NCBI RefSeq assembly: GCF_000003195.3
Contig: NC_012878.2
Location: forward strand, 7,382,462-7,446,461
Direction of reading: 5' to 3'
From: Sorghum bicolor
Taxonomy: Eukaryota; Streptophyta; Magnoliopsida; Poales; Poaceae
Length of the DNA: 64,000 bases
In this document: positions 45,927-56,767 of the stretch, in pieces
How positions within the stretch are numbered: the first letter of the stretch is position 1
Layout: each line of letters starts with the position of its first letter
The notes under the pieces: model-generated
Seen by the model: the letters and a program-made list of their open reading frames with translations, nothing else
Told to the model about the DNA's origin: nothing
Databases searched by the model: none
Translations under genes and position numbers: made by a program

Positions 45927-47507
45927 TCAAGCGCCACCTAGCTGACAGGCCAGCCTGAAATCGGCCAGCCATAGCTCTGGCTTGGTCTCTCCATTGTACT
46001 TCGCGATGCTGGTTGGGGGTCGAAATGGATTGGGCAGGGGCGTGCTGCGAATCGCCCTGCTGAACACCCGTGGGCCCGGTGGCTCGGGGGCCACCCGGTC
46101 CTCGTCGCTGTCGTATCTCCCACCGCGATGCGCGCTATAACCACGTTCTTCCGCGTCTCCATGCCGGCGGCGTCTATTTTCTTTGATGTCGTGCCGCGCG
46201 TCGTGTCGACGTTGATTGTCGGCAGGGAGGATGAGAGCGGTCTTTCTACCTCGAGGGGGAGGTTGTTGATGGACTGACACCTCCTCTTCGTTTAGAGGCT
46301 GTTCGTCGCGCTTCTCTGTGGCAGCTCCTCGCCGTCGAGACGCCGAACTTTCGGCTTGTTGAACCGCTGCCACCTGGAGCAATGTCTGTACTTCATCTCG
46401 AATGCGTCGGGCCTGGGAATTCGACGGCTCTGGCATGTTACGTAGCAGCATCGTCGCTGCCACTACATTCTGGCCTGCTCGAGGGAAACGGCTGACAGGT
46501 TGCTCCGCCTCTGCGTCACCGACGATCTGTCGATGTACCTCTCGAGCGCGTCTGCGGACACTTCCGCCCGGCGGGTAGGGCAGGTCTTGTTCGAGGATTT
46601 GCTCGAGCAGGACGAGGCGCTCGCGATCTTCGTCGAGCTTCATCTTGAGCTCCCGCAGCTGCGCGAGCTGCGCAGTTCTATCTTCCTGAGGAAGAGGGTC
46701 GAGCCGTCCGTCGTTCCCAGGCGTCCTGGGGTCTTCTTGCGCCGCGGGGGCTCGACCACCCGCAGCAGCATCCCGTGTCTCGTCGGTGGTTTCTGCCGCC
46801 CCGTCGATGTGATAGCATTCCCTCGTAGGGTCATAGCTGTCTGTCTCGGAGTCGGAGTCCGGTTCGGCGGCGTGGAAACACCCACGTCCTTCCTCCAGCA
46901 ATCGTTGCCTGAGGGAGGTGATCGAGTATCGTCCGGGGCCTAGACGGCGGAGGCCTCGTACTCGGGAAAGGTCCGGCAGCTCGGACGCCGGCCGCCGCGC
47001 TTCAGAGCTACGTGGGAGGACCATTGGTCTTTCTACGTACGTCTGGGCGTTTGGGCATATCGCCTTGGCGAGCGACGCTGCGGCGTTATCCAACCCGAAC
47101 GGCAGTGCCGCCCTTGGAGAGAACAACCCGTGTGGAAGTAGCCTAGCTGCGGTGGGGGAGGGCGCGCGAGACGCGTCCCCCCCCGTCGTCGCGCGGTGCT
47201 GAGTCGTCGTGCTTGTTGCTCCGTCACACGGTGTTGCCGACTTGTGGCCCACATCCTGCCTTGCACGAGTTGTTGGTCGTGCTGAAGCAGAGGGGCCGCG
47301 GTGGTGCTGCCCGCGCTTCTTCTTAGGCGGGGAGGCGTGGTGGTGAGGGCGTCTCGGGGCCTTCAACCGTGCTGGCGTAACGCGGACTCCTCCTGGTCCT
47401 TTGACTGAGAGTAAGATCATGTCGTAGCCGGAGCCCGTAGACATGAACTCGAGACTCCCAAACCAAATCACCGTGGAGCGCTGAAGCGGCGAGGCAAGAG
47501 TAGCCAT
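45927..47507 (-). CDS. Tat gag N-terminal part, ended by a premature TGA
   Basis: The start is taken at the ATG 47505-47507, just downstream of the primer-binding site; the open frame extends further upstream into the LTR, which is unlikely to be translated. The N-terminal two-thirds is Arg/Pro-rich and low in complexity. The C-terminal part holds the start of the gag capsid-like domain (ITKY-like SIAKYNGETKPELWLADF), cut by TGA at 45927-45929 in the middle of the conserved domain, with the same frame continuing immediately after. Gag forms the virus-like particle in the cytoplasm. Here the product would be truncated. Confidence 0.85.
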   Translation of the reverse strand: MATLASPLQRSTVIWFGSLEFMSTGSGYDMILLSVKGPGGVRVTPARLKAPRRPHHHASPPKKKRGQHHRGPSASARPTTRARQDVGHKSATPCDGATSTTTQHRATTGGDASRAPSPTAARLLPHGLFSPRAALPFGLDNAAASLAKAICPNAQTYVERPMVLPRSSEARRPASELPDLSRVRGLRRLGPGRYSITSLRQRLLEEGRGCFHAAEPDSDSETDSYDPTRECYHIDGAAETTDETRDAAAGGRAPAAQEDPRTPGNDGRLDPLPQEDRTAQLAQLRELKMKLDEDRERLVLLEQILEQDLPYPPGGSVRRRAREVHRQIVGDAEAEQPVSRFPRAGQNVVAATMLLRNMPEPSNSQARRIRDEVQTLLQVAAVQQAESSASRRRGAATEKRDEQPLNEEEVSVHQQPPPRGRKTALILPADNQRRHDARHDIKENRRRRHGDAEERGYSAHRGGRYDSDEDRVAPEPPGPRVFSRAIRSTPLPNPFRPPTSIAKYNGETKPELWLADFRLACQLGGA

Positions 47508-47565
47508 CTGGAAAGTAGTGGAAAATCGGTGAAAAACACGCAGGACCCCTACCTGGCGCGCCAAC
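47508..47565 (-). promoter_or_regulatory. Primer-binding site and leader of the Tat element
   Basis: Directly next to the 5' LTR the minus strand reads GTTGGCGCGCCAGGTAGGGG (47546-47565), the position and TGGCGC form of a tRNA primer-binding site seen in grass Tat elements. I do not assign the tRNA. The remaining bases are the short leader before gag. Confidence 0.85.
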
Positions 47566-48595
47566 TGTCGGTGTTTTTCCCCCGGGGGGTCACACCAACG
47601 AGTAAATTTGTATGTGTGCTTCCCTTTCCGGATGGTGATGCAAGAAGGCACAGAGATTTATCCTGGTTCGGGCAAGAGAAGGCCCTACGTCCAGCGGGGG
47701 GAGAGAGTTTGTATTATCTTGCACCTAAGTGCTTGTACAGGGGCGAATACAAGCGTGGTATGAAGTGTGTAGCTCTACTACGTGTGTGTGTTCTTGTGTT
47801 GTGATGTCCCCCTCTTCTATTCCTGAGTCTCTCCTTTTATAGCTCCAAGGAGAGACACAGGGTACATGCGTAGATGTTAGAGTAGGGATCGATAGCCGCA
47901 TGGAGCGCTGACCTACTCGAGGCTTCCGTACGGCATGGCCTCGAGCCGTCCCATCCTGATAGCCCGGTGATGATTACGCGTGCTCCTGCGTTCTGCCCTG
48001 CCAGCCGCCTTGTGCTGGTTCTGAGGTCGCATGCTGTGGTACCCGGCGGGGTAGCTGTGGTGTTGTTAGTCGACGCCCAACTTGTCCCTAGGAAGGGACC
48101 CGGTTCGGTCGAGGGTCGGGCGCCATGTAATATGCTGATATCTGGAGCGCTGACCTTGGGTGTCTCGAGGGGGTCCCGATTAGACGTTCCATCCTTGTTT
48201 CCTGCGTCCTGACACGCCCTGGGTCGTTCGGTGGGAAGGCTGCAAAAAGAACGATGGGACAGAAGCTTGTTCCGTATCACGCCTTCCGTGACCCGTGTGT
48301 TAGGTGGGGAAGCGTCAGGTGCATTTAATGCTCCGGCCTGCGTGCGCACGTCAGGCGGCGGACAGTGTCCTTGCGCCCGACGCCTCTCGGTTCGCTCGAA
48401 CCCGCTTCCGTTTTCGACGGCAGTCGTCGCTCGAGCCCTGACCGATTCGCTCGACGCTATTTCCGTCTTCGAGGCTGCGACCGTCGATGGCGGCGCATAC
48501 GTAAGATTAGAGCGTCGAATTGAGGGTCTCGACCTTCGTACGGGCAATCTCATAATGCGCATTGCTGAGGGTACCCCTTACCGATACCCTCGACA
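47566..48595 (-). repeat. 5' LTR of the Tat element, with promoter
   Basis: 1030 bp, differing from the 3' LTR at 47615, 47755 and 48443 (by eye). The minus-strand TATA box TATAAAAGG at 47833-47841 should drive gag-pol transcription. Confidence 0.97.
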
Positions 48596-49960
48596 GTATG
48601 TACGCCAGTTTTGCTTCGAGAAGCAGTGTATCCCTAGTGGTTCAATAATTGGTGTTCGTCCTCCATGAAGTGTAGTGAGTGGTCTTGCGATGTGGAGAAA
48701 AATTTAGCCCACATGGCACCTACCGAGCAGTCCTCCATCATGCATCAAGTGAGTAGTTGGCCGTTAGGGAGCCTTCCAAGTCATCTTAGTTTCTAGATTG
48801 GATCAATCAAGTGGTACCTAAGGCTTGTTAGTTGTCGTAGTTTCTAGATCTGTATCATAAAAATGAATCATAGTAGATCTTGAACTAACCTCTCTTGTAT
48901 CAAAATATACGCCTCAACTAGACAATGACCTTTTCTTATGCCCCCTAGCCACATAGTCCAGCCCCAAGCTTAGGAGATAAGGTGGTTATCCTAAGTTCCT
49001 ATTGCGTATAGTGGAAGGATATTTTCTTGGTATGTCATTCATTGTATTATATATTTTTAGCCTCTCCCACATGACTTTCTTTGGCTTTTGTCCTTTTGAT
49101 GTGTCATCCTTCTTTTTCTCTATCTTTGCTCCTCCATTTCTTTGCTTTAGGGCATACCCAGTAGCCTTAGGATGATGCCTAAGAGTGGTGGGGATGAATT
49201 AGGGAACTTAAAACTTCTACTCTAAACATGGCCTCAAATTTCTAGCTAGTCAAACCTATGCACAGATACAATATATATTGTTGTGCAACTAAGGTTTTGC
49301 TATGTGTGTTGCTATCTCTACCGCAAAAGAGTAGAATGTAAGTACATAACCTAGGTACACAATGCAAAAGTGAGGAAGCTTAATTGAGATATAGATGCAA
49401 ACTCCCATCGATAACTCTGGTGTTTTTCTTGAGATATCTAGAAGCTCATGCTTCCCCTAATTTGTCTTTGGAGCCTCTTGCAAGGGCCAAGCTTCTAATT
49501 GGGGTAACTCCATGGGTAGCCCTGGGCATTCCCCACATGCAAGTGGGTCTCCAAGATGGCCTCTTTCAAACTGCTCCCTGCCTCTTCAAAATAGAGTTTC
49601 TAGGAAAATCACTGTGGGCCTCGTTCTCTCCAATACATGGTAGTGGCCACATAAAAAATGTGGTTGTTGTGGTCTCGCAAGCCTACAAGACTTTCCAATG
49701 TATAGTAGTGGTGTGCGCAAGTACCGAGTGGTGAGAGGTGTGCAAACCTCACTAAACACTACACCTAAACCTAGAGCAAGTGCATAAGTAGTGTCTAACT
49801 AGCCTAAGTGTCATGGGCTCAGAACCATGCCAAGCATCATGTTGTTTATCGGAGGTTGGTGTGTGGATCTCTAAAAGTAGGAGAACTTCCTTACTCTGAC
49901 CCATATCCAAAATGGTGATGTCTGTGGGGCAATATTAGTCTTGGATTCTTACTAGAATGT
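48596..49960 (-). other. Decayed 3' internal region of the old gypsy element
   Basis: This region follows directly from 34208-34422 once the Tat element is removed. No RT or integrase motif can be read, so pol has been deleted or is decayed beyond recognition. Confidence 0.4.
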
Positions 49961-49969
49961 CCTTAGCTA

Positions 49970-50190
49970 CCCCATTGGCCTCCTTGATGATTGATCTACC
50001 ATTTGCAAATGACAATTTGTGGGGGATAGTGGTCCACCCAGAACATTGTCATAAATTACCTTAGACATCAAATTCATGCTTGCTCCAATGTCGTAGAAGG
50101 CATCGATGAAGACATGTGGGCCAATGGCACAAACAATGGTCTGTAGCCTAGGTCTCCTAGCTTAGTGATGAAAGGAGGGTCTATAAAGTG
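49970..50190 (-). pseudogene. Retropepsin remnant of the old gypsy element
   Basis: On the minus strand an in-frame stretch contains HVFIDAFYDIGASMNLMSK then VIYDNVLGGPLSP and a HLQMVDQS segment, before a stop. DIGAS fits the D-[S/T/L]-G-A-S active site of gypsy proteases, in the form seen in Athila-like and related non-chromovirus elements. Only about 60 residues are readable. Confidence 0.7.
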
Positions 50191-50352
50191 TCCCTACCTT
50201 TTCTGGCATAGCCACTTACCAAAGCTTGTAGAGACCATGTTAACTGATTTGAGTGGGATTTTAGGTTTCCCTAAAGTCCTCCCTAAATTAGGAGCAGGTA
50301 AAGCAGCAGCAAGCTGAGCTATTTATGTTTGTATCATTTTATTAAAACTCAG

Positions 50353-51300
50353 CTAGTTCTTAACAGATGAAGCTAGGTTGTTAACTTTTATGTTTATATT
50401 TTCCAAAAATTTGTCACTATTGAGAAACTTTCTGGTGAGATTTTTGTAAATTTTAAATTGGCCTAAAACCAAATCTCTAAGTAAGGTTGATTTGATTTGA
50501 GTTAAAATTACCTTAGAATGGTGGACAAGATTGATTGTTTTAGCCATTATTATTACCTCTTGGTTGACGGTACCCTTGGTTGATGTATGAATCTTCTTCA
50601 CGGGTCTCAAGACAGTCGTTCCTTGAGTGGGTAACATTACCACAGACCTCGCACATCATCGGCAAGTCCATGGATTTGATGGTGCCAGTGTTGATGTTGG
50701 TGGCACTCTCGTCAATCTCTTTGGGAGAATATCTATTTTTGCGGCAAGCATATCCGTCTCCTTCATAGTATACATGCCTTTATGTGTTTTGGTTGGGGTT
50801 CTATTCTCTCCCTAGCCCCAGTTCTCTACCATCTATTGATTAGGGCCATAGCTCTATCAATGGTGAGTGATAGGAATGTGCCACGAGTAGTGGCATCAAT
50901 GTGCCCCTTCGACATGGGTGTTAATCCATTGTAGAAATCCAGAGCACTAGCTAGTTCTCTGTCCCATAGTGGGGGCATGCTTTTATGTACTCTTGTAGCC
51001 TCTCCCATGCCTCTAGGATAGGTTCCATTGATGTTTGCTGGAAATTGGTGATTCTTCCTTGCAAGGCATTTGTTTTGCCCACATTAAATAATTTTGTGAG
51101 GAATGCTATGGAGCATTTGCTCCAAGAATTAACAGCATTCTTGTCCTTGTAGAACCACTATTTCTCTTTCCCCACAAGGGAGTAAGGAAACAAACGGAGC
51201 CTAATAGCCTTAGGTGCGACATCCTTGATGATGATTGTGTCATACAGTTCAAGGAACTATTGTAAGTGAGCACTCCCGTCCTCACTTGGTAGTCCATAGA
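50353..51300 (-). pseudogene. Gag remnant of the old gypsy element
   Basis: Across several frames the minus strand gives gag-like pieces in order: FYNGLTPMSKGHIDATTRGT and LTIDRAMALIN (50826-51008), a zinc-knuckle-like CEVCGNVTHS region (about 50600-50660), then LVLGQFKIYKNLTRKFLNSD and INIKVNNLASSVK (50353-50480). This order fits the gag end of an Athila-like element. Stops and frameshifts make it non-functional. It lies between the protease remnant and the primer-binding site, as expected. Confidence 0.7.
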
Positions 51301-51701
51301 ACAGACTAGCCTGCACCATAGTGATTAGCTCGGTCCTAAGTTCAAAGTTATTATCTCCGATGTTGATAACGGGCTCAGTGGGCATGTTGGAAACAACGGG
51401 TACACAGAACTCACAGAGTGACTTCTAGGCCATGGTAGTGGTAGTAGTTGGTATAGGGGGCGAGTAGTTTGGTTGTTAGTTGAGTAGCAGAAGAAATTGA
51501 GGCATGGGGTCCTCTCTTCCTTAGGAGTGCCTTTGGATTTGGAACGAAGTTATCTGGCAAGTCAAAACCACTCAAACACTATCCTGGTTTCATCCACAAC
51601 AGGTGAAAACATAAAAAAATAGCCTGTATGAGCAAATGGCTACCATGCATGCATGCTATCATGAACATGTCCTACTAATATACTCTTACTTCCCAATTAA
51701 T

Positions 51702-53271
51702 CACTACAAGAAATTTCCTTATAAATTTTTTATTTTTGTCACATACAAGAGAAAATGCGTCACGATTAACTCATGATGATGATTGCGCCATGTATCCCAC
51801 GTCATACATTTGTTGGACCGAAATAGCCGTCACAAATTGGTTTTTTCAATCGTCCTGGATGAACTAGTCAACAACAAAACCATAGGTCAATAGTGATGAA
51901 ATGAACCGTCATAATTCTGTTACACGTCAGTAGGCTGTTTGTGGCCCATTATTCATGCCCATGTGTTTGTGGCACACTAATGAAACACACATAAACTAGA
52001 ACAAAGCTCACAACTGACAAAATATTGCTCATTATTTTCATTGAAACCATCAACATTTGTACTTGTACAATATTTCACAAGAAATACTAAGACAATAACC
52101 AAACTACACTCAAGTACCTACAAAACTAAGATGTTGGCTTGTACAACAACAACTCATATGATTTGCTCGCACAACAAAATCTTTCGTGACTAATGAAAAT
52201 AGCCAACATGAGCACCTTGATCCTCTTGCCGCAATTCCCAGATAGCCTCATCAAACATCTGCAAAAGAATACTTGATCAGTAATAATCTTCATAAACATG
52301 TTAATCAACATTGCTCCCATTGGCTACACAAGGAAACTCCTAGGCTAAGAATCAAATAAGCACATGTAGAACCAATTGAATGGGAATGATTTGACTTCTC
52401 AGACTTCACAGGGAAATCCTCCTGGCATTATTGCTCCGACTCAGAGTAGCACATAAGAGTGGTGCACTGGTGCTGAAAAGATGAACACACAAACACTAAA
52501 ATCAACCAAGAAGCATTCATCATGGATCCAGCTAGAGGAGAAGAAGGGTGGCCACCATGTCATGGATCTAGTCGGGGGAGAAGAAGGAAAGCCACCCCAT
52601 CATCGATTTGGCCTGGGAAGAGAAGTAGGGTGGCCACCCCATCATCGATTTGGCCACGGGAGAAGGGTGGCCACCCCGTCGTCGATCTGCCCGGGGAAGA
52701 AGAAGAAGGCCACCCGCTATCTTGCTCTGTGAGATTGAGCAAGAGGTGAGAGGTGAGGGGCGTCAGGGAGAAGTGCATTGAAGAGAGGCGTCGGTGTGTA
52801 GCTCCAGGAAGAGGGTGTCCGGTGTGGGGAGAAAGAGGTGATTTTTTTCTTTTTTTAACAAGATGGATGTTGGGCTGATTTTTTATTTTATTTTTCTTGT
52901 TTTATCTTTATTTATTTATTATTTATTTTTTCTATGAAACAACCAAAAGAACATGTGTGCACCTATTTATTTTTTTACTTGTTGGGAAACACCACATTTG
53001 AAATATTTTGAAACCTTTTAATATTTATGGATAATATTCATGCATAAATTAATTATATGAAGAAAAGAATTTTTTTTAGAACCCTATTTGAGTTCAATCT
53101 TTAAGGCAGCATAGGAGAATATGATATGTGACGTCTAACCGTGACGACAGCTATACCAGCCGTCATAAATGTGTGAGCTCAGGAATGAAACATCACAAAC
53201 AATGAAATTCTATGATGTTTTCTGAGAACGTCACCAGTAAACTGTTATGAAAAGCTTTATTTCTTGTAGTG
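51702..53271. mobile_element. Non-autonomous CACTA derivative
   Basis: Perfect 13-bp inverted ends (CACTACAAGAAAT and ATTTCTTGTAGTG), with subterminal motifs around CGTCA/TGACG repeated at both ends (for example cgtcacgatta, cgtcacaaa, ccgtcataa). The flanking triplets AAT and CAA do not match, so the target duplication is decayed or the boundary has altered. It is 1570 bp without a transposase. A small minisatellite lies at 52510-52705. Confidence 0.8.
52510..52705 (+). repeat. Degenerate minisatellite of about 40-50 bp units
   Basis: Four imperfect copies of a unit running ggagaagaagggtggccacc, then a catcatcgattt-like stretch, then ggcc. The translation repeats a WPPHHRFG / TPSSIWPG motif, but there is no known domain and I do not treat it as a gene. 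Confidence 0.6.
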
Positions 53272-53282
53272 CAATGCCTTTT

Positions 53283-53301
53283 CAGCAACGGCGCTAGAAA
53301 T
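53283..53301 (-). promoter_or_regulatory. Primer-binding site of the old gypsy element
   Basis: Next to the LTR edge the minus strand reads TAGCGCCGTTGCTGA, close to the TGGCGCCGTTGCCGG form complementary to plant tRNA-Asp. It fixes the orientation of this element as minus. Confidence 0.7.
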
Positions 53302-53998
53302 GCTTGTTGGCATTTCTTAGCACAATCACCAAGAGAGGAGGTTGTAAGTCCTTCCCTGACAATGACGCTAGAAATGTAGTATTGCTACTAGAATTGGTGG
53401 ATCTAAGTAACTGTACCAAGGAATGTCATCTGATAGGTCATAACGTTTATAGATATTATCTGCAAGCATACGGATCTATCGTTGTACCATTTCATCCAGA
53501 AATATTATCAGGGTATCCTTATTTATATTTTCCCAAACTAAGGCATGGTTGTAAGAGTTCTAGTGTGGATATGAGCAAGATAGACATACATGCATAATGA
53601 ACTGAATGATCATAGATGGGTAACCATTTGTAGTTGTAGATAGTGGATACACACAAATGTGCCGACCTTAAGGATAAAAGGAAAATAAAAAATAAAAGAA
53701 TATTCCTAAATAGAGTAGGCATGATTCTATATAGCTATGCATAAAATGAATTAGCAGTCATACAAGTCATGTGAATAGAATCGAATTAAGTCTAGGATGA
53801 ACAGGAGATCCCCGTAGCTAGTCTATCAGCCAATAGAGACATTTATGAACTCCTACACAATACCCCGAACATGGGGCTTACAAAGAATGAATAGGGCTGT
53901 CACCACCTATCGCCTACCCCTCAACTATGGTGCACCATCATATCTGAAGGCTCCCATGCACCCAAGCACCACACATGTGTACAAAGAAACTACTCATG

Positions 53999-55843
53999 TG
54001 AAAGGTCCTAATATGGCTAGAGGGGGGTGAATAGCCTATTTAAAAAATCTACAAACTCACTAGAGCAAGAGGTTAGTAAAAAACAAAGCGTAGCTTTTTG
54101 CTCTAGCTCTAAAAGGGGTGTTTGCAAGCCACCTATCCAATAAATCTAGTTGTTATGATCACTAAGCACACAAGCTCTAGGTCTTCTACAAGTTACACTA
54201 GTGAGCTTAACTACACAAGTCAAAACTAGCAACTAAAACTAGTTACACTACTTTGCGGTAAGTAAAAGGAGAGGAAAAGATATTTATACCGCCGTGTAGG
54301 GGATGAACCAATCACCAATATATCAACAATCAAGCACCGGGAGAATGCCAATCAATCACAATTGAGACACCGATTTTTCTCCCGAGGTTCACGTGCTTGC
54401 CGGCACGCTACGTCCCCGTTGTGTCGACCAACACTTGGTGGTTCGGTGGCTAAGAGGTGTAGCACGAACCTCATCCTCACTAGGACACCACAAGAACCTA
54501 CCCACAAGTGAGGTAGCTCAATGACACGAGCAATCCACTAATGTTGCCTTTGGCTCTCCGCCGAGGTAGGCACAAACCTCTCACAATCACCAGGAGATGG
54601 CCACGAACAATCACCAACTCGTGCCAATCCTCCTCCGCTGCTCCAAGCCGTCTAGGTGGCGGCAACCACCAAGATTAACAAGAAAACCGCAGCTAGAACG
54701 ATCCCCAAGTGCCACTAGATGCAATCACTCAAGCAAATGCACTTGAAATCACTCTCAATCTCACAAAGATGTATAATCTATGAAGGAGATGAGTGGGAGG
54801 TGTTTGCCTAGGCTCACAAGGATGTCAAGTATGCTAGAATGCCAAGAGAGTGAGCCCTAAGCTGGCCAAACACGTATTTATAGCCCCTCAAGCAAATAGA
54901 GCCGTTGGCTCTTTTCACTGGGCAAACTGCGGGGTCACCGGACGCTCAGACTCAGCGTCCAGTGCTCCAACGTCAGCCACGTGTCGCTTTTTGAAACTCT
55001 CGTGTCAGAATCTAACGGTCACCTACAGTGCACCGGACGCTGAGCAACACCGGACTCATGCGCAGAGAGTTCTGCAAACCTGCGGGTCACCGGACGCTAA
55101 GCACCGGTAGCGTCCGGTGCTCACCGGACCCATGCGCAGAGAGGGTCGCAAAACGCCCGCACACCGGACGCGCACCACCGGACGCACAGGCCTGCGTCCG
55201 GTGCCTATCGTCCGGTGCCTTACCCTAGCTAGGCCAGGCACTGTCTGCATCGGACGCTCAGACGTAGCGTCCGGTGCTCCAGAAGCCAGCGTCCGGTAAA
55301 CACTCCCGTGACTTATCTAAATTTCCCACCGGCGCAATAGAAAATATGCACTTCATTTTCTCGAAAAGCACCGAATCCCGCTCAAAGTGTGCCAACACCA
55401 CAACATGTGTACCAACAAGTGCACGTGTGTTAGCATTTTCACAAATATTTTTCTTCGAAGGAGTTAAGTTAGCTCACTAGGTTCTAAATGCATGCACATG
55501 AACAATGACACCTAGTGGCACTCGATAACCGTTTAGCCAAAGAATTCCCCTCTTTATAGTACGGCTATCTATCCTACATGTGATCACACCCTCCATGGTG
55601 TCTTGATCACCAAAACCAAAACCCTAAGCAATACCTTTGCCTTGATCTCCATAGGGTTTTGTTTTTCTCTTTCTTCTTTTCCAAGTTGAGCACTTGATCA
55701 TCTTGTGGTCATCACCATCATCACCATGATCATCTCTTGCTCCATAACTTGGCATGTATCAACCTCATTTAGTCTACACACACTTAGTATAGAGGTTAGT
55801 ACTAGGGTTCCATCAATTATCCAAAACCAAACTAGGGCTTTCA
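53999..55843. mobile_element. Solo LTR (probably Ty1/copia type)
   Basis: The ends TGAAAGGTCCTAATATGG and ACTAGGGCTTTCA give TG...CA with short inverted repeats, flanked by a perfect 5-bp duplication TCATG (53994-53998 and 55844-55848). It is 1845 bp with no internal coding region or second LTR, hence solo. The copia assignment (Maximus/SIRE-like) rests only on general resemblance to common grass repeats beginning TGAAAGCCCTAG. A cluster of CACCGGACGC / GCGTCCGGTG motifs fills 54930-55300. Confidence 0.8.
54930..55300. repeat. Cluster of CACCGGACGC / GCGTCCGGTG motifs
   Basis: More than ten copies of the 10-bp motif or its reverse complement, irregularly spaced, within the solo LTR. Open frames across it are compositional. 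Confidence 0.85.
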
Positions 55844-56767
55844 TCATGGCCCCTAGACTCCAACCCTATGGATTGATAGGCTAGATCATGAGCAAACCCG
55901 AAGGAACAATGAACCATCACCCTAACCTGAATTCTACCTCTACTCATACAAGATATATGAACAATGAAGAATGACGATGAACATATCAAGATCATGGCAT
56001 ATAGACTAGACTAGTTAATATAACATGAATATACCATGATCAAAACTATGCTCTAGCTAGTTCATATGCAAGACTATATGAAATAGATGAAGACATGGGT
56101 AAATGGAGAGAAGATATTACTTATTTCTCACATGTTCCTTCTCCAAGGAGCCAGACCCTCCTTGCTAGCTTTGCCTCTCCTCTCTACTAATCCTACTTCT
56201 ATTCCTAAGCTAAAGAAGAGTGGAGAGGGATAGAGGAGTGGTGTGTGTGTGTGTTTGTGAGGTAACTCCCAAATAGTGTGGTGTGTGTGTGTGTTTGTAA
56301 GGAGGGAGCCCCTCCCCTCTTCTTATATAGGCTAGGACAGGCGGTTTGTAGAGGAATATTCCACAGTACATGCCTACACTGCCAGCCTTCGCATTAAATG
56401 CACCACCACATGAATGGTGGGCCAGGACGGGGCCACGTGGGGGGGGTGCACCCATGCCTAGGCCGCCCCCTTGGCTCGTCCTTCGAGTGGTGGCCTTGCT
56501 GGTGGGCTAGACCTCGGTGAGCTCATGGGCTTGGCCTGATTTTGTTTTGCATTTGGCCCATCTCCTTCTCTTGCCCTTTTATGCCTTTCTGGTAAGTGTA
56601 TTTTGATGTATTCGATCTGTATTTGATATGTATTTTGTAAAGTGACAATACTTTGGGTATAAGTGGAATTTGGTCAGTAGCAAAGGTATATGCGTGCAAA
56701 AATATCTAATTCTTTCCTTTTTGTGTTTACATTGGCAGTATAAATGTGTCGATAAGGACCGCCAACA

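Larger units (their letters stand above)
34423..48595 (-). mobile_element. Full-length Tat-lineage (RIRE2/Grande-like) Ty3/gypsy retrotransposon
   Basis: This 14,173-bp element has two 1030-bp LTRs, TG...CA ends and a perfect 5-bp duplication GTATG (34418-34422 and 48596-48600). In transcription order (minus strand) it has the 5' LTR, primer-binding site, gag, protease, RT, RNase H, a second archaeal-type RNase H domain, integrase, then a gene on the opposite strand, a polypurine tract and the 3' LTR. The second RNase H and the antisense gene between pol and the 3' LTR are hallmarks of the Tat lineage. By eye the LTRs differ at three positions, all transitions, so insertion is recent. Gag-pol carries two in-frame stops, so this copy is not autonomous. 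Confidence 0.95.
53302..56767 (-). mobile_element. 5' LTR of an old Ty3/gypsy element, with a solo LTR inside
   Basis: It begins TGTTGGCATTTC next to the primer-binding site and ends CCGCCAACA. Removing the nested 53999-55843 and one TSD copy leaves about 1616 bp, close to the 1624 bp of the LTR at 32584-34207. The shared ends suggest the same lineage, but the inner sequence is strongly diverged. A (GT)n-bearing direct duplication occurs at 56240-56300. Confidence 0.6.

Noticed and set aside
41652..47202. Plus-strand open frames opposite pol and gag (for example 44127-44774, 44820-45407, 46500-46943)
   Set aside because: Mirror frames of a GC-rich coding strand, with no recognisable domain. 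The minus strand carries all the family motifs.
32584..56767. The outer LTRs as a confirmed pair of one element
   Set aside because: Lengths and termini fit, but their inner sequences diverge strongly and no common target duplication flanks them (TCGTC versus ATGGC).
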